A stretch of 64,000 nt of DNA from Geothrix fuzhouensis (GCF_024609325.1 NZ_JANHMQ010000003.1:270938-334937), one strand, 5' to 3'. Shown: positions 8,508 to 17,123, counted from the first letter of the stretch. The notes: generated by a model from the sequence alone, not told the origin. A program made the numbers and translations.

Positions 8508-8789
8508 TCGAATTCAGCTGGGCGCAGGGATGGGCGCCGACCCACGTCACGCTGGCCTCGAACTGCGCTCGGCTGCGCCGATCGCCGGTCTTCCTGCGGC
8601 AGGACATCAAGTCCTGCCTTCAGAATCCCATTCGCTGATTCGAGTCCAGCTGGGCGCACGGAGGCGCGCCGACCCACTTAACGCTGGCCTCGAACTGTGC
8701 TCGGCTGCGCCGATCGCCGGTCTCGCTCCGACAGCGCCCCGCGCTGTCTCCACGATCCCATTCGCTGGCCCGAGTCCAGCTGGGCGCAC
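8508..8789 (-). repeat. Tandem array carrying inverted copies of the tRNA-Arg 3' end
   Basis: Copies of the tRNA-Arg tail lie at 8508-8526, 8639-8658 and 8771-8788, spaced 132 and 130 bp. They read on the plus strand while the tRNA is on the minus strand, so they are inverted. A tRNA read-through transcript would carry several segments complementary to the tRNA's own T arm and acceptor strand. Between copies is a conserved module. In transcript direction it runs GGAGACAGC hairpin, CGGAGCGAGACCGGC, a second hairpin, AGTTCGAGGCC and GTGGGTCGGCGCG, matching the arrays at 175-531 and 53219-53613. The first unit is the most diverged. Confidence 0.85.
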
Positions 8790-8811
8790 TTGGTGCGCCC
8801 AGCTGGACTCG
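8771..8811. terminator. 19-bp perfect inverted repeat at the 3' end of tRNA-Arg
   Basis: Bases 8771-8789 and 8793-8811 are exact reverse complements with a 3-base loop. The right arm is the 3' part of the tRNA itself (T-stem, acceptor strand and CCA), so folding this hairpin would compete with the tRNA cloverleaf. It could act as a terminator or processing signal, though no U tract follows. Confidence 0.6.
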
Positions 8812-8867
8812 AACCAGCGACCTGCAGCTTAGAAGGCTGCTGCTCTATCCACCTGAGCTATGGGCGC
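8791..8867 (-). tRNA. tRNA-Arg (anticodon TCT)
   Basis: The minus strand folds into a full cloverleaf: acceptor GCGCCCA/TGGGCGC, D stem GCTC/GAGC, anticodon stem GCAGC/GCTGC with loop CTTCTAA (anticodon TCT), T stem GCTGG/CCAGC with loop TTCGAGT, discriminator A, and an encoded CCA at 8793-8791. It reads AGA codons. It is flanked downstream by the tail-repeat array, which begins inside its own 3' end. Confidence 0.97.
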
Positions 8868-8957
8868 GCAAGGGATAGTCTAGCGGGTCGGGGTGGGGGT
8901 GGACGGGTTCGGCGGGCTGGGACCTTGCCCTAGACTGGGGGCCTCAAGGAGGCTGCC

Positions 8958-9560
8958 ATGCCGGAGACCCTCGACCCCATCCAGGATGAGGTGCAGGACC
9001 ACGCGAGGGACAGCCGGTTCAACGGGTTCATCGCCCTGTTCGTGGCGGTGGTGGCGACCTTCATGGCCCTGTGCAACGTGAAGGATGGCAACGTCGTCCA
9101 GGCCATGCAGCAGTCCCAGGCCAAGGCGGTGGACCAGTGGGCCTTCTACCAGAGCAAGAGCACCAAGCAGCACATCGCGGAGAACGCGGTGGAGATGCTG
9201 AGGGTCCAGCTCGACATGAGCCCGGGGTTGAAGCCGGAGGCGCTGGCCAAGGTGCAGGCCCGGATCGCCGCCCAGGAGGCGGCCGGGAAGAAGTATGAAA
9301 AAGAGAAGGAGCAGATCAAGGCCGAGGCGGAGCAGGCCGCCAAGGACTACGAGGCGATGAATGTCCATGACGACCAGTTCGACCTCGCCGAGGCCTGCCT
9401 GAGCGTGGCCGTGGCGCTGGCGGGCGTCACGGCCCTCACCCGGAAGCGGTGGCTGTTCGTCGTGGCGGGGGTCTTCGCGAGCATCGGCCTGGTCTTCGGC
9501 CTGGCGGGATTCCTCCACTGGAACCTGCACTCCGACCTGATGGCCAAGCTCCTGGGGTGA
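8958..9560 (+). CDS. DUF4337 family membrane protein
   Basis: A 200-residue protein with one membrane helix near residues 20-42 (FIALFVAVVATFMALCNV), a charged helical middle likely to form a coiled coil (about 95-135), and two further hydrophobic segments near the C terminus (LSVAVALAGVTAL; VVAGVFASIGLVFGLAGF). This layout and the opening HARDSRFNGFIA match DUF4337 proteins, whose role is unknown. A CAAGGAGG site precedes ATG 8958. The gene stands alone between tRNA-Arg and a terminator. Confidence 0.75.
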   Translation: MPETLDPIQDEVQDHARDSRFNGFIALFVAVVATFMALCNVKDGNVVQAMQQSQAKAVDQWAFYQSKSTKQHIAENAVEMLRVQLDMSPGLKPEALAKVQARIAAQEAAGKKYEKEKEQIKAEAEQAAKDYEAMNVHDDQFDLAEACLSVAVALAGVTALTRKRWLFVVAGVFASIGLVFGLAGFLHWNLHSDLMAKLLG

Positions 9561-9580
9561 GGGTCCTCATCCAGACGAAC

Positions 9581-9606
9581 AAGGGGGCCCTGCGAGGCCC
9601 CCTTTT
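9581..9606. terminator. Rho-independent terminator, probably bidirectional
   Basis: A GC-rich hairpin with arms AAGGGGGCC and GGCCCCCTT around a short loop, followed by TTTT on the plus strand. It lies between the ends of the DUF4337 gene and the convergent tsx-like gene and could stop both. Confidence 0.8.
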
Positions 9607-9623
9607 CGCAAGGTTGGGATGAT

Positions 9624-10457
9624 TCAGAAGTGGATCTGCAGCTGAGCCATGGGCGCGGTGACGCGCTTGTTGGTGGCGGGGGCGGGGCCGTCGTGGTTCG
9701 GGCCGCCGAACTTGTTGTTCCAGTACTCGAAGCCGGGGCCCACATAGACCTTCTTCTTGGTGCCGAAGAGGGGGCTGATGTCGAACATCAGGGAGAGGTT
9801 GGCCAGGGTCTCGGGCTTGGTTTCCACCCCGAAGCCGTCCTTTCCCTTGGCGCCTTCGTAGTTGGCGTAGCCCTTGAACTCGGCGCCCACCTGGCCCATC
9901 TGGAAGGGGATGCCCCAGGCGGTGGCGATCTGGTAGGTGGTCTTGAAGTCCACGGACTGGCCCACGATGCCGTTGTAGTTCTGCTCGTGGCAGGCGAAGA
10001 GGCTCAGGTCCCAGAAGCCCTTGGGCACGGCGAAGTGGAAGGTGGGCCCGGCGACCAGGAAGCGCTTCTTGGAGGCGAAGGCGTTGTCCTTGGCGTTGAA
10101 GTCGAAGCCGGCGGTGAGGGAGAGGTCGCGCACGGGGCCGAAGGCCAGGCTCTTGCCCGTGAGCTTGCCGAGGCTCAGGGAGCCGCGGTAGACCACGTAG
10201 ACCTCGTTGGCGCCGCCGTTGCCGCTGGCGGTGGGGTCGTTCTTGTCGGACATGAGCATGTCGACATTGAAGAAGTTCGAGCCGTAGGCCCAGCCGCTGG
10301 CGTGGCCCAGCTGCAGGATGTTCTTGGTCAGGGTGCCGTCGATGCCGGGTTCCCGGAACTGGGTGCCGTAGCGGTAGCCGATGAAGGTGTCGCTCCAGTC
10401 GGCGGCGGCCAGGGGCAGGGCGGCCGCCACGAGGAGGGCGAGGGCGAGCTTGGTCAT
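9624..10457 (-). CDS. Tsx-like outer-membrane nucleoside channel
   Basis: A 277-residue exported protein. The signal peptide is MTKLALALLVAAALPLAAA, with cleavage before DWSD. The mature part is rich in alternating beta strands and ends in phenylalanine (IHF), as outer-membrane barrels do. YRYGTQFREPGI, KNILQLGHASG and NFFNVDMLMSD match the Tsx nucleoside-channel family. It is the last gene of a minus-strand run UraA-AzgA-Tsx, only 25 bases after AzgA, so the operon would move nucleobases or nucleosides across both membranes. Confidence 0.8.
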   Translation of the reverse strand: MTKLALALLVAAALPLAAADWSDTFIGYRYGTQFREPGIDGTLTKNILQLGHASGWAYGSNFFNVDMLMSDKNDPTASGNGGANEVYVVYRGSLSLGKLTGKSLAFGPVRDLSLTAGFDFNAKDNAFASKKRFLVAGPTFHFAVPKGFWDLSLFACHEQNYNGIVGQSVDFKTTYQIATAWGIPFQMGQVGAEFKGYANYEGAKGKDGFGVETKPETLANLSLMFDISPLFGTKKKVYVGPGFEYWNNKFGGPNHDGPAPATNKRVTAPMAQLQIHF

Positions 10458-10482
10458 GGGTTCTCCAGGTTGGGGCGGGGTC

Positions 10483-11901
10483 CTAGGCGGACAGGAAGAG
10501 GAGCTTGAGGAGGAAGATGACCGAGAGCACGAGGATGATCGGGTTGATCTCCTTGAAGCGCCCGGTGGCGGCCTTCAGCACGGTGTAGGCGATCATGCCG
10601 AGGGCGATGCCGTTGACGATGGAAAAGGTGAAGGGCATGACCACCACGGCCAGGTAGGCGGGGATGGCGTCGGTGACGTCGTCGAACTTGATCTCCTTGA
10701 TCTCCGACAGCATGAAGAAGCCGATCATCATGAGCGCCGGGGCCGTGGCCTGGAGCGGCACCATGAGGAAAAGGGGCGAGAGGAAGAGGGCCAGGGCCAG
10801 CCAGCCCGCCACCACCAGGGCTGTGAGGCCCGTCTTGCCGCCCTCGGCCACGCCCGACGCGCTCTCGATGTAGGCGGTGATGGCCGTGGTGCCAAACATG
10901 GACGCGAAGGTGGTGCCCACGGCGTCGGCCATGAAGGCCTTGGACGCGCCCGGGAACTTACCCTCCTTGTCCAGCAGCTTGCCCTGGGCGCCGATGCCCA
11001 TGAGGGTGCCGATGGTGTCGAACATGTCCACGAAGAGCAGGGTGAACAGGATGATGAAGATGTTGATCATGCCGCCCAGGGACCTGGTCCAGGTCCAGTC
11101 GTACTGGAACATCTTCGGCCAGCTGGGGATCTGGAAGAGCGTGCCCTTAGGCAGGTGGGTGAAGCCGCCGCCGAAGCTCACGGGCAGCAGGCCCACCAGG
11201 GTGATGGCCAGGATGCCCAGGAGGATGGCGCCCTTCACGCGCTTGGCCACCAGCACGGCGATGAGGAAGAGGCCCACCACGGACCAGAAGGCGGGGGTGA
11301 GGTGGCCGTGGTCCCAGAACTTCGCGATGAAGAGGTTGTTCACGTCATGCAGCCCGAAGAGGGCCGACGGGTCGTTCTTCAGCACAGGGAAGATGGTGTC
11401 GGGCTCGAACTTCAGGCCCACCTGGGTGACGCCGGAATCCACGAAGCCGATGATGGCGATGAAGAGGCCGATGCCCACGGAGATGCCCTTCTTCAGGGAG
11501 AAGGGGATGGCATCCATGAACGCCTCGCGGACCTTCATGGCGCTGAGGGCGATGAAGACGAGGCCCTCCAGCAGCAGGGCCGTGAGGGCCACCTGGATGG
11601 TGTAGCCCATGCCACCTTGGTTGGCCGGGGCGCAGACCGTGAACGCGAAGAAGGCCGAGAGGCCGATGCCCGAGGCGAAGGCGATGGGCAGGTTCGCGTA
11701 GAAGGCGCCGATGAGGGTGGCGAGGATGGCGCAGATCACGAAAGCCGTGAAGCCCTGCGCCGGTGCGATGCCCGCCACCTTGAGGAAGGCGTTGGGGATC
11801 AGCGAGATCACGTAGGCCATCGAGATGAAGGTGGTGGTGCCCGCGAGCACCTCCGTGGCCACCGTGGTGCCCTTGGCCTTCAGATGGAAGAACCGTTCCA
11901 T
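10483..11901 (-). CDS. AzgA/PbuG-type purine permease (NCS2 family)
   Basis: A 472-residue polytopic inner-membrane transporter. The N terminus (ATEVLAGTTTFISMAYVISLIPN), FASGIGLSAFFAFTVC and GTTAITAYIESASGV belong to the AzgA branch of the nucleobase-ascorbate transporter superfamily, which imports adenine, guanine and hypoxanthine with protons. It begins 17 bases after the UraA-type gene. The substrate is predicted from the family only. Confidence 0.88.
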   Translation of the reverse strand: MERFFHLKAKGTTVATEVLAGTTTFISMAYVISLIPNAFLKVAGIAPAQGFTAFVICAILATLIGAFYANLPIAFASGIGLSAFFAFTVCAPANQGGMGYTIQVALTALLLEGLVFIALSAMKVREAFMDAIPFSLKKGISVGIGLFIAIIGFVDSGVTQVGLKFEPDTIFPVLKNDPSALFGLHDVNNLFIAKFWDHGHLTPAFWSVVGLFLIAVLVAKRVKGAILLGILAITLVGLLPVSFGGGFTHLPKGTLFQIPSWPKMFQYDWTWTRSLGGMINIFIILFTLLFVDMFDTIGTLMGIGAQGKLLDKEGKFPGASKAFMADAVGTTFASMFGTTAITAYIESASGVAEGGKTGLTALVVAGWLALALFLSPLFLMVPLQATAPALMMIGFFMLSEIKEIKFDDVTDAIPAYLAVVVMPFTFSIVNGIALGMIAYTVLKAATGRFKEINPIILVLSVIFLLKLLFLSA

Positions 11902-11917
11902 GCCGCGCTCCTTTGAA

Positions 11918-13192
11918 TCAGGGTTGAGAGTCGTTGCTGATGCCGAAGCGATCGAAGGACCAGAAGACCAGGCTCAGGACGATGGCCACCACGGTGCCCA
12001 GGGCCATGCCGCGCAGCTCCACCGTGTGGAGCTTCACCGCCGCGCCACTGATGCCGCTGATGAGCACCACCGAGGTGAGGATCAGGTTGCGAGACTGGGT
12101 GTAGTCGACCTTCTTCTCGATGAGCATGCGGATGCCGGCGGCGGCGATGACGCCGAAGAGCAGGATGCAGACGCCGCCCATGACGGGCACGGGGATGCTG
12201 CGAATCAAAGCCGCCAGCTTGCCGGAGAAAGACACCAGGATAGCGATGACGGCCGTGCCGCCGATGACCCACACGCTGTAGACCTTGGTGATGGCCATGA
12301 CGCCGATGTTCTCGCCGTAGGTGGTGTTGGGCGTCGCCCCCACCAGCCCCGACAGCACGTTGGAGAGGCCATCCCCCAGCAGGGAGCGATGCAGGCCGGG
12401 GTTCTTCAGCAGGTCCTTGCCCACGATGTTCCCGGTCACCACCAAGTGCCCTACGTGTTCGGCGAGCACCACCAGCGTGGCGGGCAGGATGATGAGGATG
12501 GCCTGGAGGTTGTAGCTGGGCGCGTAGAGCGTGGGCACCTGGAACCAGGGCGCCAGACGCACCGCCTGAAAATCGACCACACCAAGCCCGAGGGAGATCA
12601 GGTAGCCCGCGATGACGCCAAGCAGGACCGGGATCACCGCCAGGAACCCGCGCAGCAGGATGGAGGCCAGGATGGTCACGGCCAGGGTGGACAGCGACAC
12701 CACCAGGGCCAGGCGCAGCGGCATGCCCAGCACCGCGGGGCCAGCGGTGAGTCCCGCCATGTTGGTGGCCACGGGGGCCAGCTCCAGGCCGATGATGGCC
12801 ACGATGGCGCCCATGGCGGCCGGGGGGAAGATGATGTCGATCCAGCGGGTGCCCGCGACACGCACCACCTGGGAAAGCAGCATGAAGATGAGGCCGAAGA
12901 CGATGAAGCCGCCCTGGGCGGCGGAGTAGCTCAGCCCCGCCGCCAGCACGGCGAAGACCGGCGAGAGGAACGCGAAACTCGACCCCAGGTAGGCGGGGAT
13001 GCGGCCCTTGGCCACGACCAGGTAGATCAGCGTGCCCACCCCATTCATCAGCAGGCAGGTGGCCGGGTTCACCTTGAAGAGGAAGGGCACCAGCACCGTG
13101 GCGCCGAACATGGCGAAGAGGTGCTGGAGGCTCAGGGGGGCGGTCTGCAGCAGGGGCAGGCGTTCGTCGACGTCGATGGTGCGGCGCTGCAT
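11918..13192 (-). CDS. uraA: Uracil/xanthine permease (NCS2, UraA type)
   Basis: About 424 residues with the family features LSLQHLFAMFGATVLVPFL, AYLGSSFAFLSPV, GLELAPVATNMAG and the conserved motif ATPNTTYGENIGVMAITKVYS. It is a proton-coupled uracil or xanthine importer with about 14 membrane segments. I place the start at the ATG at 13192 (GAGG five bases upstream), which gives the family's usual length. The frame is open to a GTG at 13327, but that 45-residue extension is proline/arginine-rich and unlike the family. It heads the UraA-AzgA-Tsx operon. Confidence 0.88.
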   Translation of the reverse strand: MQRRTIDVDERLPLLQTAPLSLQHLFAMFGATVLVPFLFKVNPATCLLMNGVGTLIYLVVAKGRIPAYLGSSFAFLSPVFAVLAAGLSYSAAQGGFIVFGLIFMLLSQVVRVAGTRWIDIIFPPAAMGAIVAIIGLELAPVATNMAGLTAGPAVLGMPLRLALVVSLSTLAVTILASILLRGFLAVIPVLLGVIAGYLISLGLGVVDFQAVRLAPWFQVPTLYAPSYNLQAILIILPATLVVLAEHVGHLVVTGNIVGKDLLKNPGLHRSLLGDGLSNVLSGLVGATPNTTYGENIGVMAITKVYSVWVIGGTAVIAILVSFSGKLAALIRSIPVPVMGGVCILLFGVIAAAGIRMLIEKKVDYTQSRNLILTSVVLISGISGAAVKLHTVELRGMALGTVVAIVLSLVFWSFDRFGISNDSQP

Positions 13193-13387
13193 GGGGGCCT
13201 CGGCGGGTGGGACCCTGCCGAAGCGCTTGGAGAATGCGCCGATCTCCGGGGCCCGGGGAGGGTCCGTACGGTCCGGAGGCACAGGGACAGCTTGATTCTT
13301 CCGTATCTGGAGGATTGTTGGCGTCACACTTTGTTTTTTACAACCCTCGCGGGCTGCGGCCGATCCAGCTGGAAAGGTCCCGAACCC
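13193..13387. promoter_or_regulatory. Upstream region of the nucleobase uptake operon
   Basis: About 195 bp between the GGDEF/EAL gene and uraA, both on the minus strand. It holds an AT-rich patch around 13331-13343 that may be part of a promoter. I looked for a purine riboswitch fold and saw none. Confidence 0.3.
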
Positions 13388-14857
13388 TTATCGGGCTGCG
13401 CGTCCCCGGCCCGCAGGGGCCAGCCGGGGGACTTTGACCTCTTCCTGGGCGCGCCCGGCCTTCCTGAGGAACTGCTTCGTCGACATGAACTCCAGCATCG
13501 CTTCGAAGGCGTCCGCGGGCAGGGGCCGGCCCAGCAGGAAGCCCTGGAGGCAGTCACAGCCGAGCAGTTCCAACATGTCCCGCTGGCCCTCGGTCTCCAC
13601 ACCCTCGGCCACGACGGTGAGGTTGAGGCTGTGGGCCAGCTGGATGACGGCCCGCACGATGGCCTCGGACGAGAGCCCAGGATCTTCGGAGGTCAGCGCT
13701 GCGATGAACGACTGGTCCAGCTTCAGGGTCGTGATGGGCAGGCGCTGAAGGTAGCCCAGGGAGCTGTAGCCCGTGCCGAAATCATCGATGGCGATCCGCG
13801 TGCCGATCTCGCGCAGCCGATGGAGCGGAGCCAGATCTTCATGACCCTGCCGCATCACCAGGCTTTCCGTGAGTTCGAGCTCCAGGCAGCCGGGCTCCAG
13901 GCCCGTATCCGCCAGGGCCCGCGCCACACAGGCATCCCAGTCCCCGTTGGCGAACTGGAGGACGGACACGTTCACGGCGAGGATCAGGGGCGAGGGGCTG
14001 ATGGACTGCCACTTCGCCATTTGCCCGCAGGTCTCGCGGAGGGCCCACTCACCGATGGGCAGGATGAGGCGGCTCTCCTCGGCCAGGGGGATGAACTTCA
14101 CGGGGGGGACGGAGCCGAGGAGGGGATGGTTCCAGCGCATCAGCGCCTCGGCGCCGGCGAGGCGACCGTCCATGAAGAACTGGGGCTGGTAGTACATCTG
14201 CAGTTCGCCATTCTGCAAGGCGGACCGCAGGCAGCTCTCCAGTTCCTGGCGCTCGAGGGAGACTTCGTTGAGGGTGCTGGTGAAGCATTCGATGCGATTG
14301 CCGCCGCGCTCCTTGGCGCGGACCAGGGCGGATTCCGCGTGGGCCTCCAGGACGTGGGCGTCCTGGCCATCGTTGGGGTAGACGCAGACCCCCAGACTGG
14401 CGGTGATGTCCAGCTCCCGGGACCCGGCGCGGAAAGGCGCCTGGAGCGCCTCCAGCAGCTTCTGTCCCACACGGGCGGCCGCTACCACATCCTTGATCTC
14501 CTGCAGCAGGACCAAAAACCGGTCGCCACCCATGCAGGCCAGCGTGTCGCCCTGGCGCAGGGCTTCCTGGAGACGCTGACCCACCATCCTCAACACCTCA
14601 TCGCCGCCCGCATGCCCGAGCAGATCGTTCACGCGCTTGAACCGATCAAGGTCCAGGAGGAGGAAGGCGACGATGTGCCCATGGCGCTGAGCCATGAGCA
14701 GGGCCTGGGAGAGCCGGTCCTCGAAATGGCGGTGGTTGGGTAGCCCGGTGACGGCATCCAGCAGGCTCAGTTCCGACACCCGCTGTTCCAGCGCATCAAT
14801 CCGCCGCTCCGCGTTCCGCAGGCGGCTGATCGCATCGAGACGGTCGATCTTGAGCAT
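13388..14857 (-). CDS. GGDEF-EAL protein, likely cyclic-di-GMP phosphodiesterase
   Basis: About 489 residues: a short coiled-coil start, a GGDEF domain (about 35-200) and an EAL domain (about 215-465). The GGDEF signature is changed to GGDRF, which should abolish cyclase activity. The EAL domain keeps EALMRW, the NVS metal-site region, ELTES, DDFGTGYSSL, KLDQSF and EGVE, so c-di-GMP hydrolysis is expected. There is no membrane segment, so it is cytoplasmic. The start at ATG 14857 has AAGG upstream; a TTG at 14899 would add 14 residues. Its position beside an exopolysaccharide locus suits control of biofilm output. Confidence 0.88.
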   Translation of the reverse strand: MLKIDRLDAISRLRNAERRIDALEQRVSELSLLDAVTGLPNHRHFEDRLSQALLMAQRHGHIVAFLLLDLDRFKRVNDLLGHAGGDEVLRMVGQRLQEALRQGDTLACMGGDRFLVLLQEIKDVVAAARVGQKLLEALQAPFRAGSRELDITASLGVCVYPNDGQDAHVLEAHAESALVRAKERGGNRIECFTSTLNEVSLERQELESCLRSALQNGELQMYYQPQFFMDGRLAGAEALMRWNHPLLGSVPPVKFIPLAEESRLILPIGEWALRETCGQMAKWQSISPSPLILAVNVSVLQFANGDWDACVARALADTGLEPGCLELELTESLVMRQGHEDLAPLHRLREIGTRIAIDDFGTGYSSLGYLQRLPITTLKLDQSFIAALTSEDPGLSSEAIVRAVIQLAHSLNLTVVAEGVETEGQRDMLELLGCDCLQGFLLGRPLPADAFEAMLEFMSTKQFLRKAGRAQEEVKVPRLAPAGRGRAAR

Positions 14858-15444
14858 GAAGCCCTTGAGATCCAGACCGTGGGGACGCTCGTTCGGCAAA
14901 TGGGCTCCGTATGGCTATTGAATCCTAAGGCACCTGGCCGGGCTGCGCCACGGAGAAAGGCCTGCCCCAAGAAAAAACCGTCCATTCGGGAACGTGGAAG
15001 GACCACTGGTCCCGACCGCGGCCCGGAGAGTTCCAACCGCCCAAGCGGGGAACTGCTGGAACGCTCCTCCCCGCGAAGGAGTCGCCCATGCGATGACTTG
15101 GCCGTCGCCAGGCCTCCATTCACGTGGTGCGCCTTCCCGTGCCTCCTCACGGGTCAAAGGATTCTCCTCGGGGCATGAGGTCAGTGGTCTGGCTTCCGGC
15201 CTAAGGCCCCCTTCAGCCTCAGGGCGGGATCCCATGGATGGCCTGCCGGGCGGCTCTTCGGAGGCCAAGCGGTTTCCCGGGGCGAAGCTTGCGCGAGGCG
15301 AAGACGAAAGAAGGGCCAACTCATGCGGGGACCTTGGGATCTGGTCAAAGGTTAACACTTGGCCGAAGCCAAAATAGTGCTGATTTTGCTTGTATGACCG
15401 TGGGAAATAGCGATATATCTAGGTCCCTCATCACGGAGAGTGCC
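14858..15444. other. Intergenic region upstream of the export operon
   Basis: Nearly 590 bp without a credible gene. It contains a 13-base palindrome GGACCACTGGTCC (15000-15012), a small hairpin CCCGTG/CACGGG near 15138, and an inverted repeat TTGGC-CGAA-GCCAA (15359-15372). No c-di-GMP riboswitch core could be recognised. It probably carries the regulatory sequences of the wza operon at its right end. Confidence 0.5.
15390..15419 (+). promoter_or_regulatory. Candidate promoter of the wza-ptp-wzc operon
   Basis: TTGTAT (15390-15395) and TATATC (15414-15419) are spaced 18 bases, 26 bases upstream of the first start codon. The spacing is acceptable, but both hexamers are imperfect, so this is tentative. 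Confidence 0.3.
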
Positions 15445-16647
15445 ATGTGCCCTTCCGATTCATTCCAGACCCAGCTTTCAAGGTGGCCCCTTCCTTCAGC
15501 CCGCCAGCCTGACCTTCCGAGGGGGCATGTGCGATTCCGTGCCGGGGGCTGGATGGCGCTGTGCGCCACCCTGCTGCTGGCAGCCTGCGCGGCTCCTGGG
15601 ATGAAGCTGAACGTCCATCCCTCCAAGACCGAGAGCTCCCGCCTCGATGGGCTCAATGTCACCTTGCGTCCGCTGAACACCGCCACCCTCCAGGAGCAGG
15701 AACGGCGGGCCTCCGAACCGGGTCCGGCTGCTGGCCTTCTGGAGAAGGCCGCCACGCCCTACAAGCTCGGACCGCAGGACATCCTGTTGGTCACAGTCTG
15801 GGACCACCCGGAGATCACGCTGCCCCTCGGGCAGTACCGGCAAGATACGGCCGCCGGCACGGTCATTGATGAAGATGGCAATTTCTTTTTCCCCTATGTG
15901 GGCAAATTCCACGTCGCCGGCCTGACCGTCGGGCAGGTTCGGGACAAGCTCGTCTCCCTGCTGGGCAAGGTGCTTCAGAATCCGCAGGTGGATGTGAAGG
16001 TGATCGCCTTCCGATCGCAGAAGGCCTACATCGGGGGTGAGGTCCGCAATCCCGGGGTCTATCCGGTCACTGACGTACCATTCACCCTGACCGAGGCCGT
16101 GAACCGGGCCGGTGGTTTCCTTCCGACGGCGGATGACAGCCGGATTCTCCTGTCCAGGGGCAAGCAGACTTGGCAGCTGAACTTCCAGGCTCTGATGACC
16201 CAAGGCAACCGCGTGGGACAGATTCTTTTGCAGGACGGGGACTCGCTGCAAGTCCCGAATCTGACGGACTCCCCGGTCTACATGCTGGGCGAACTCGTAA
16301 GGCCGGGGACCACGCCCCTCATTCACGGAAATCTCTCCCTCGCCAAGGCCATCCAGGACTCGGGCGGGATTCAGGGTCTGACGGCTGATGCACATTCGAT
16401 CTACGTGATTCGTCAGGGCTCCGCCACCAACGCGGTGGATGTCTTCCATCTGGATGCTCGCAATCCCACAGCCATGATCCTGGCGGACCGCTTTCCCCTC
16501 TACGCCCGTGACATCGTCTATGTGGACAAGGGCACCGTGGTCCGCTGGGGGCAGGTCATGAATCTCATCCTGCCCACCTACTCGACCCTTCTGCAGACGG
16601 CAACCACCGCCAAGTACCTGGGATTTTCATCGAATTCAAGACCATGA
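15445..16647 (+). CDS. wza: Wza-type polysaccharide export lipoprotein
   Basis: Up to 400 residues. A lipoprotein signal ends in LLLAAC, with Cys48 as the lipidated residue if translation starts at ATG 15445. A GTG at 15529 preceded by GAGGGGG would give a more usual 20-residue signal. The mature protein begins the Poly_export domain at YKLGPQDILLVTVWDHPE, followed by SLBB-type segments (VIAFRSQKAYIGGEVRNPGVYPV; QVPNLTDSPVYMLGEL). Wza forms the outer-membrane export channel for group-1-like capsules and exopolysaccharides. The stop overlaps the next start by 4 bases, and Wzb and Wzc follow. Confidence 0.9.
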   Translation: MCPSDSFQTQLSRWPLPSARQPDLPRGHVRFRAGGWMALCATLLLAACAAPGMKLNVHPSKTESSRLDGLNVTLRPLNTATLQEQERRASEPGPAAGLLEKAATPYKLGPQDILLVTVWDHPEITLPLGQYRQDTAAGTVIDEDGNFFFPYVGKFHVAGLTVGQVRDKLVSLLGKVLQNPQVDVKVIAFRSQKAYIGGEVRNPGVYPVTDVPFTLTEAVNRAGGFLPTADDSRILLSRGKQTWQLNFQALMTQGNRVGQILLQDGDSLQVPNLTDSPVYMLGELVRPGTTPLIHGNLSLAKAIQDSGGIQGLTADAHSIYVIRQGSATNAVDVFHLDARNPTAMILADRFPLYARDIVYVDKGTVVRWGQVMNLILPTYSTLLQTATTAKYLGFSSNSRP

Positions 16648-17123
16648 ATGCAGGATCTGCTAATGCCATCAGCCACATTCTGGTCGTCTGCGAGGGCAAC
16701 CATTGCCGTGGCCCCATGGCGGAGGCCTTCCTGCGCGCCATGCTCCCCCAGGACATCAAGGTAGAATCCGCCGGTTTGGCCGCTCTGGAGGGGGCTCCGG
16801 CGGATCTGGAGGCCCAGCGCCTCATGGCTGACATCGGCTTGGACATCTCCGCCCACGTTGGCCGCCAGTTGACCTACGAGATGACCGTCGCCGCAGATCT
16901 CATCCTGGTCATGGAACTATCCCAGAAAGCATGGTGCGGACAGATGTTCCCCAGCTCCCTCGGGCGGATCTTCCTCCTGGGGCACTGGCAATCCCCCACC
17001 GCCAGAGAGATCCTGGATCCCTTCAGACAAGGGCCCGAGGCCTTCCGTGTGGCTTTTGAAAGCGTGCGCCAAGCCTCGTCAGACTGGCCGCCCCGCCTGA
17101 CACCCAAGCAAAGGTCGGCATGA
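16644..17123 (+). CDS. wzb: Low-molecular-weight protein-tyrosine phosphatase (Wzb-like)
   Basis: A 159-residue LMW-PTP. The catalytic loop is Cys16-EGNHC-Arg22, and the general-acid motif appears as DPF (ILDPFRQG). In most family members the residue after the loop arginine is Ser or Thr; here it is Gly (CRGP), which could slow the enzyme. Set between Wza and the Wzc kinase and overlapping both by 4 bases, it should dephosphorylate the kinase's C-terminal tyrosines and so control polymer length or export. Confidence 0.88.
   Translation: MNAGSANAISHILVVCEGNHCRGPMAEAFLRAMLPQDIKVESAGLAALEGAPADLEAQRLMADIGLDISAHVGRQLTYEMTVAADLILVMELSQKAWCGQMFPSSLGRIFLLGHWQSPTAREILDPFRQGPEAFRVAFESVRQASSDWPPRLTPKQRSA

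Noticed and set aside
13193-13387. Purine riboswitch before the nucleobase permeases
   Set aside because: No three-way junction with the conserved loop pair could be drawn.
11825-14743. A plus-strand open frame of about 970 codons
   Set aside because: It is antisense to the permease and GGDEF/EAL genes, is dominated by His, Gln, Asp and Gly runs typical of GC-rich antisense frames, and has no recognisable domain.
15370-15395. Sigma-54 promoter for the wza operon
   Set aside because: A TTGC is present at the right place, but the -24 GG is not; only half of the -24 box matches.
14858-15444. Cyclic-di-GMP riboswitch upstream of wza
   Set aside because: None of the conserved core segments of the GEMM classes could be found.
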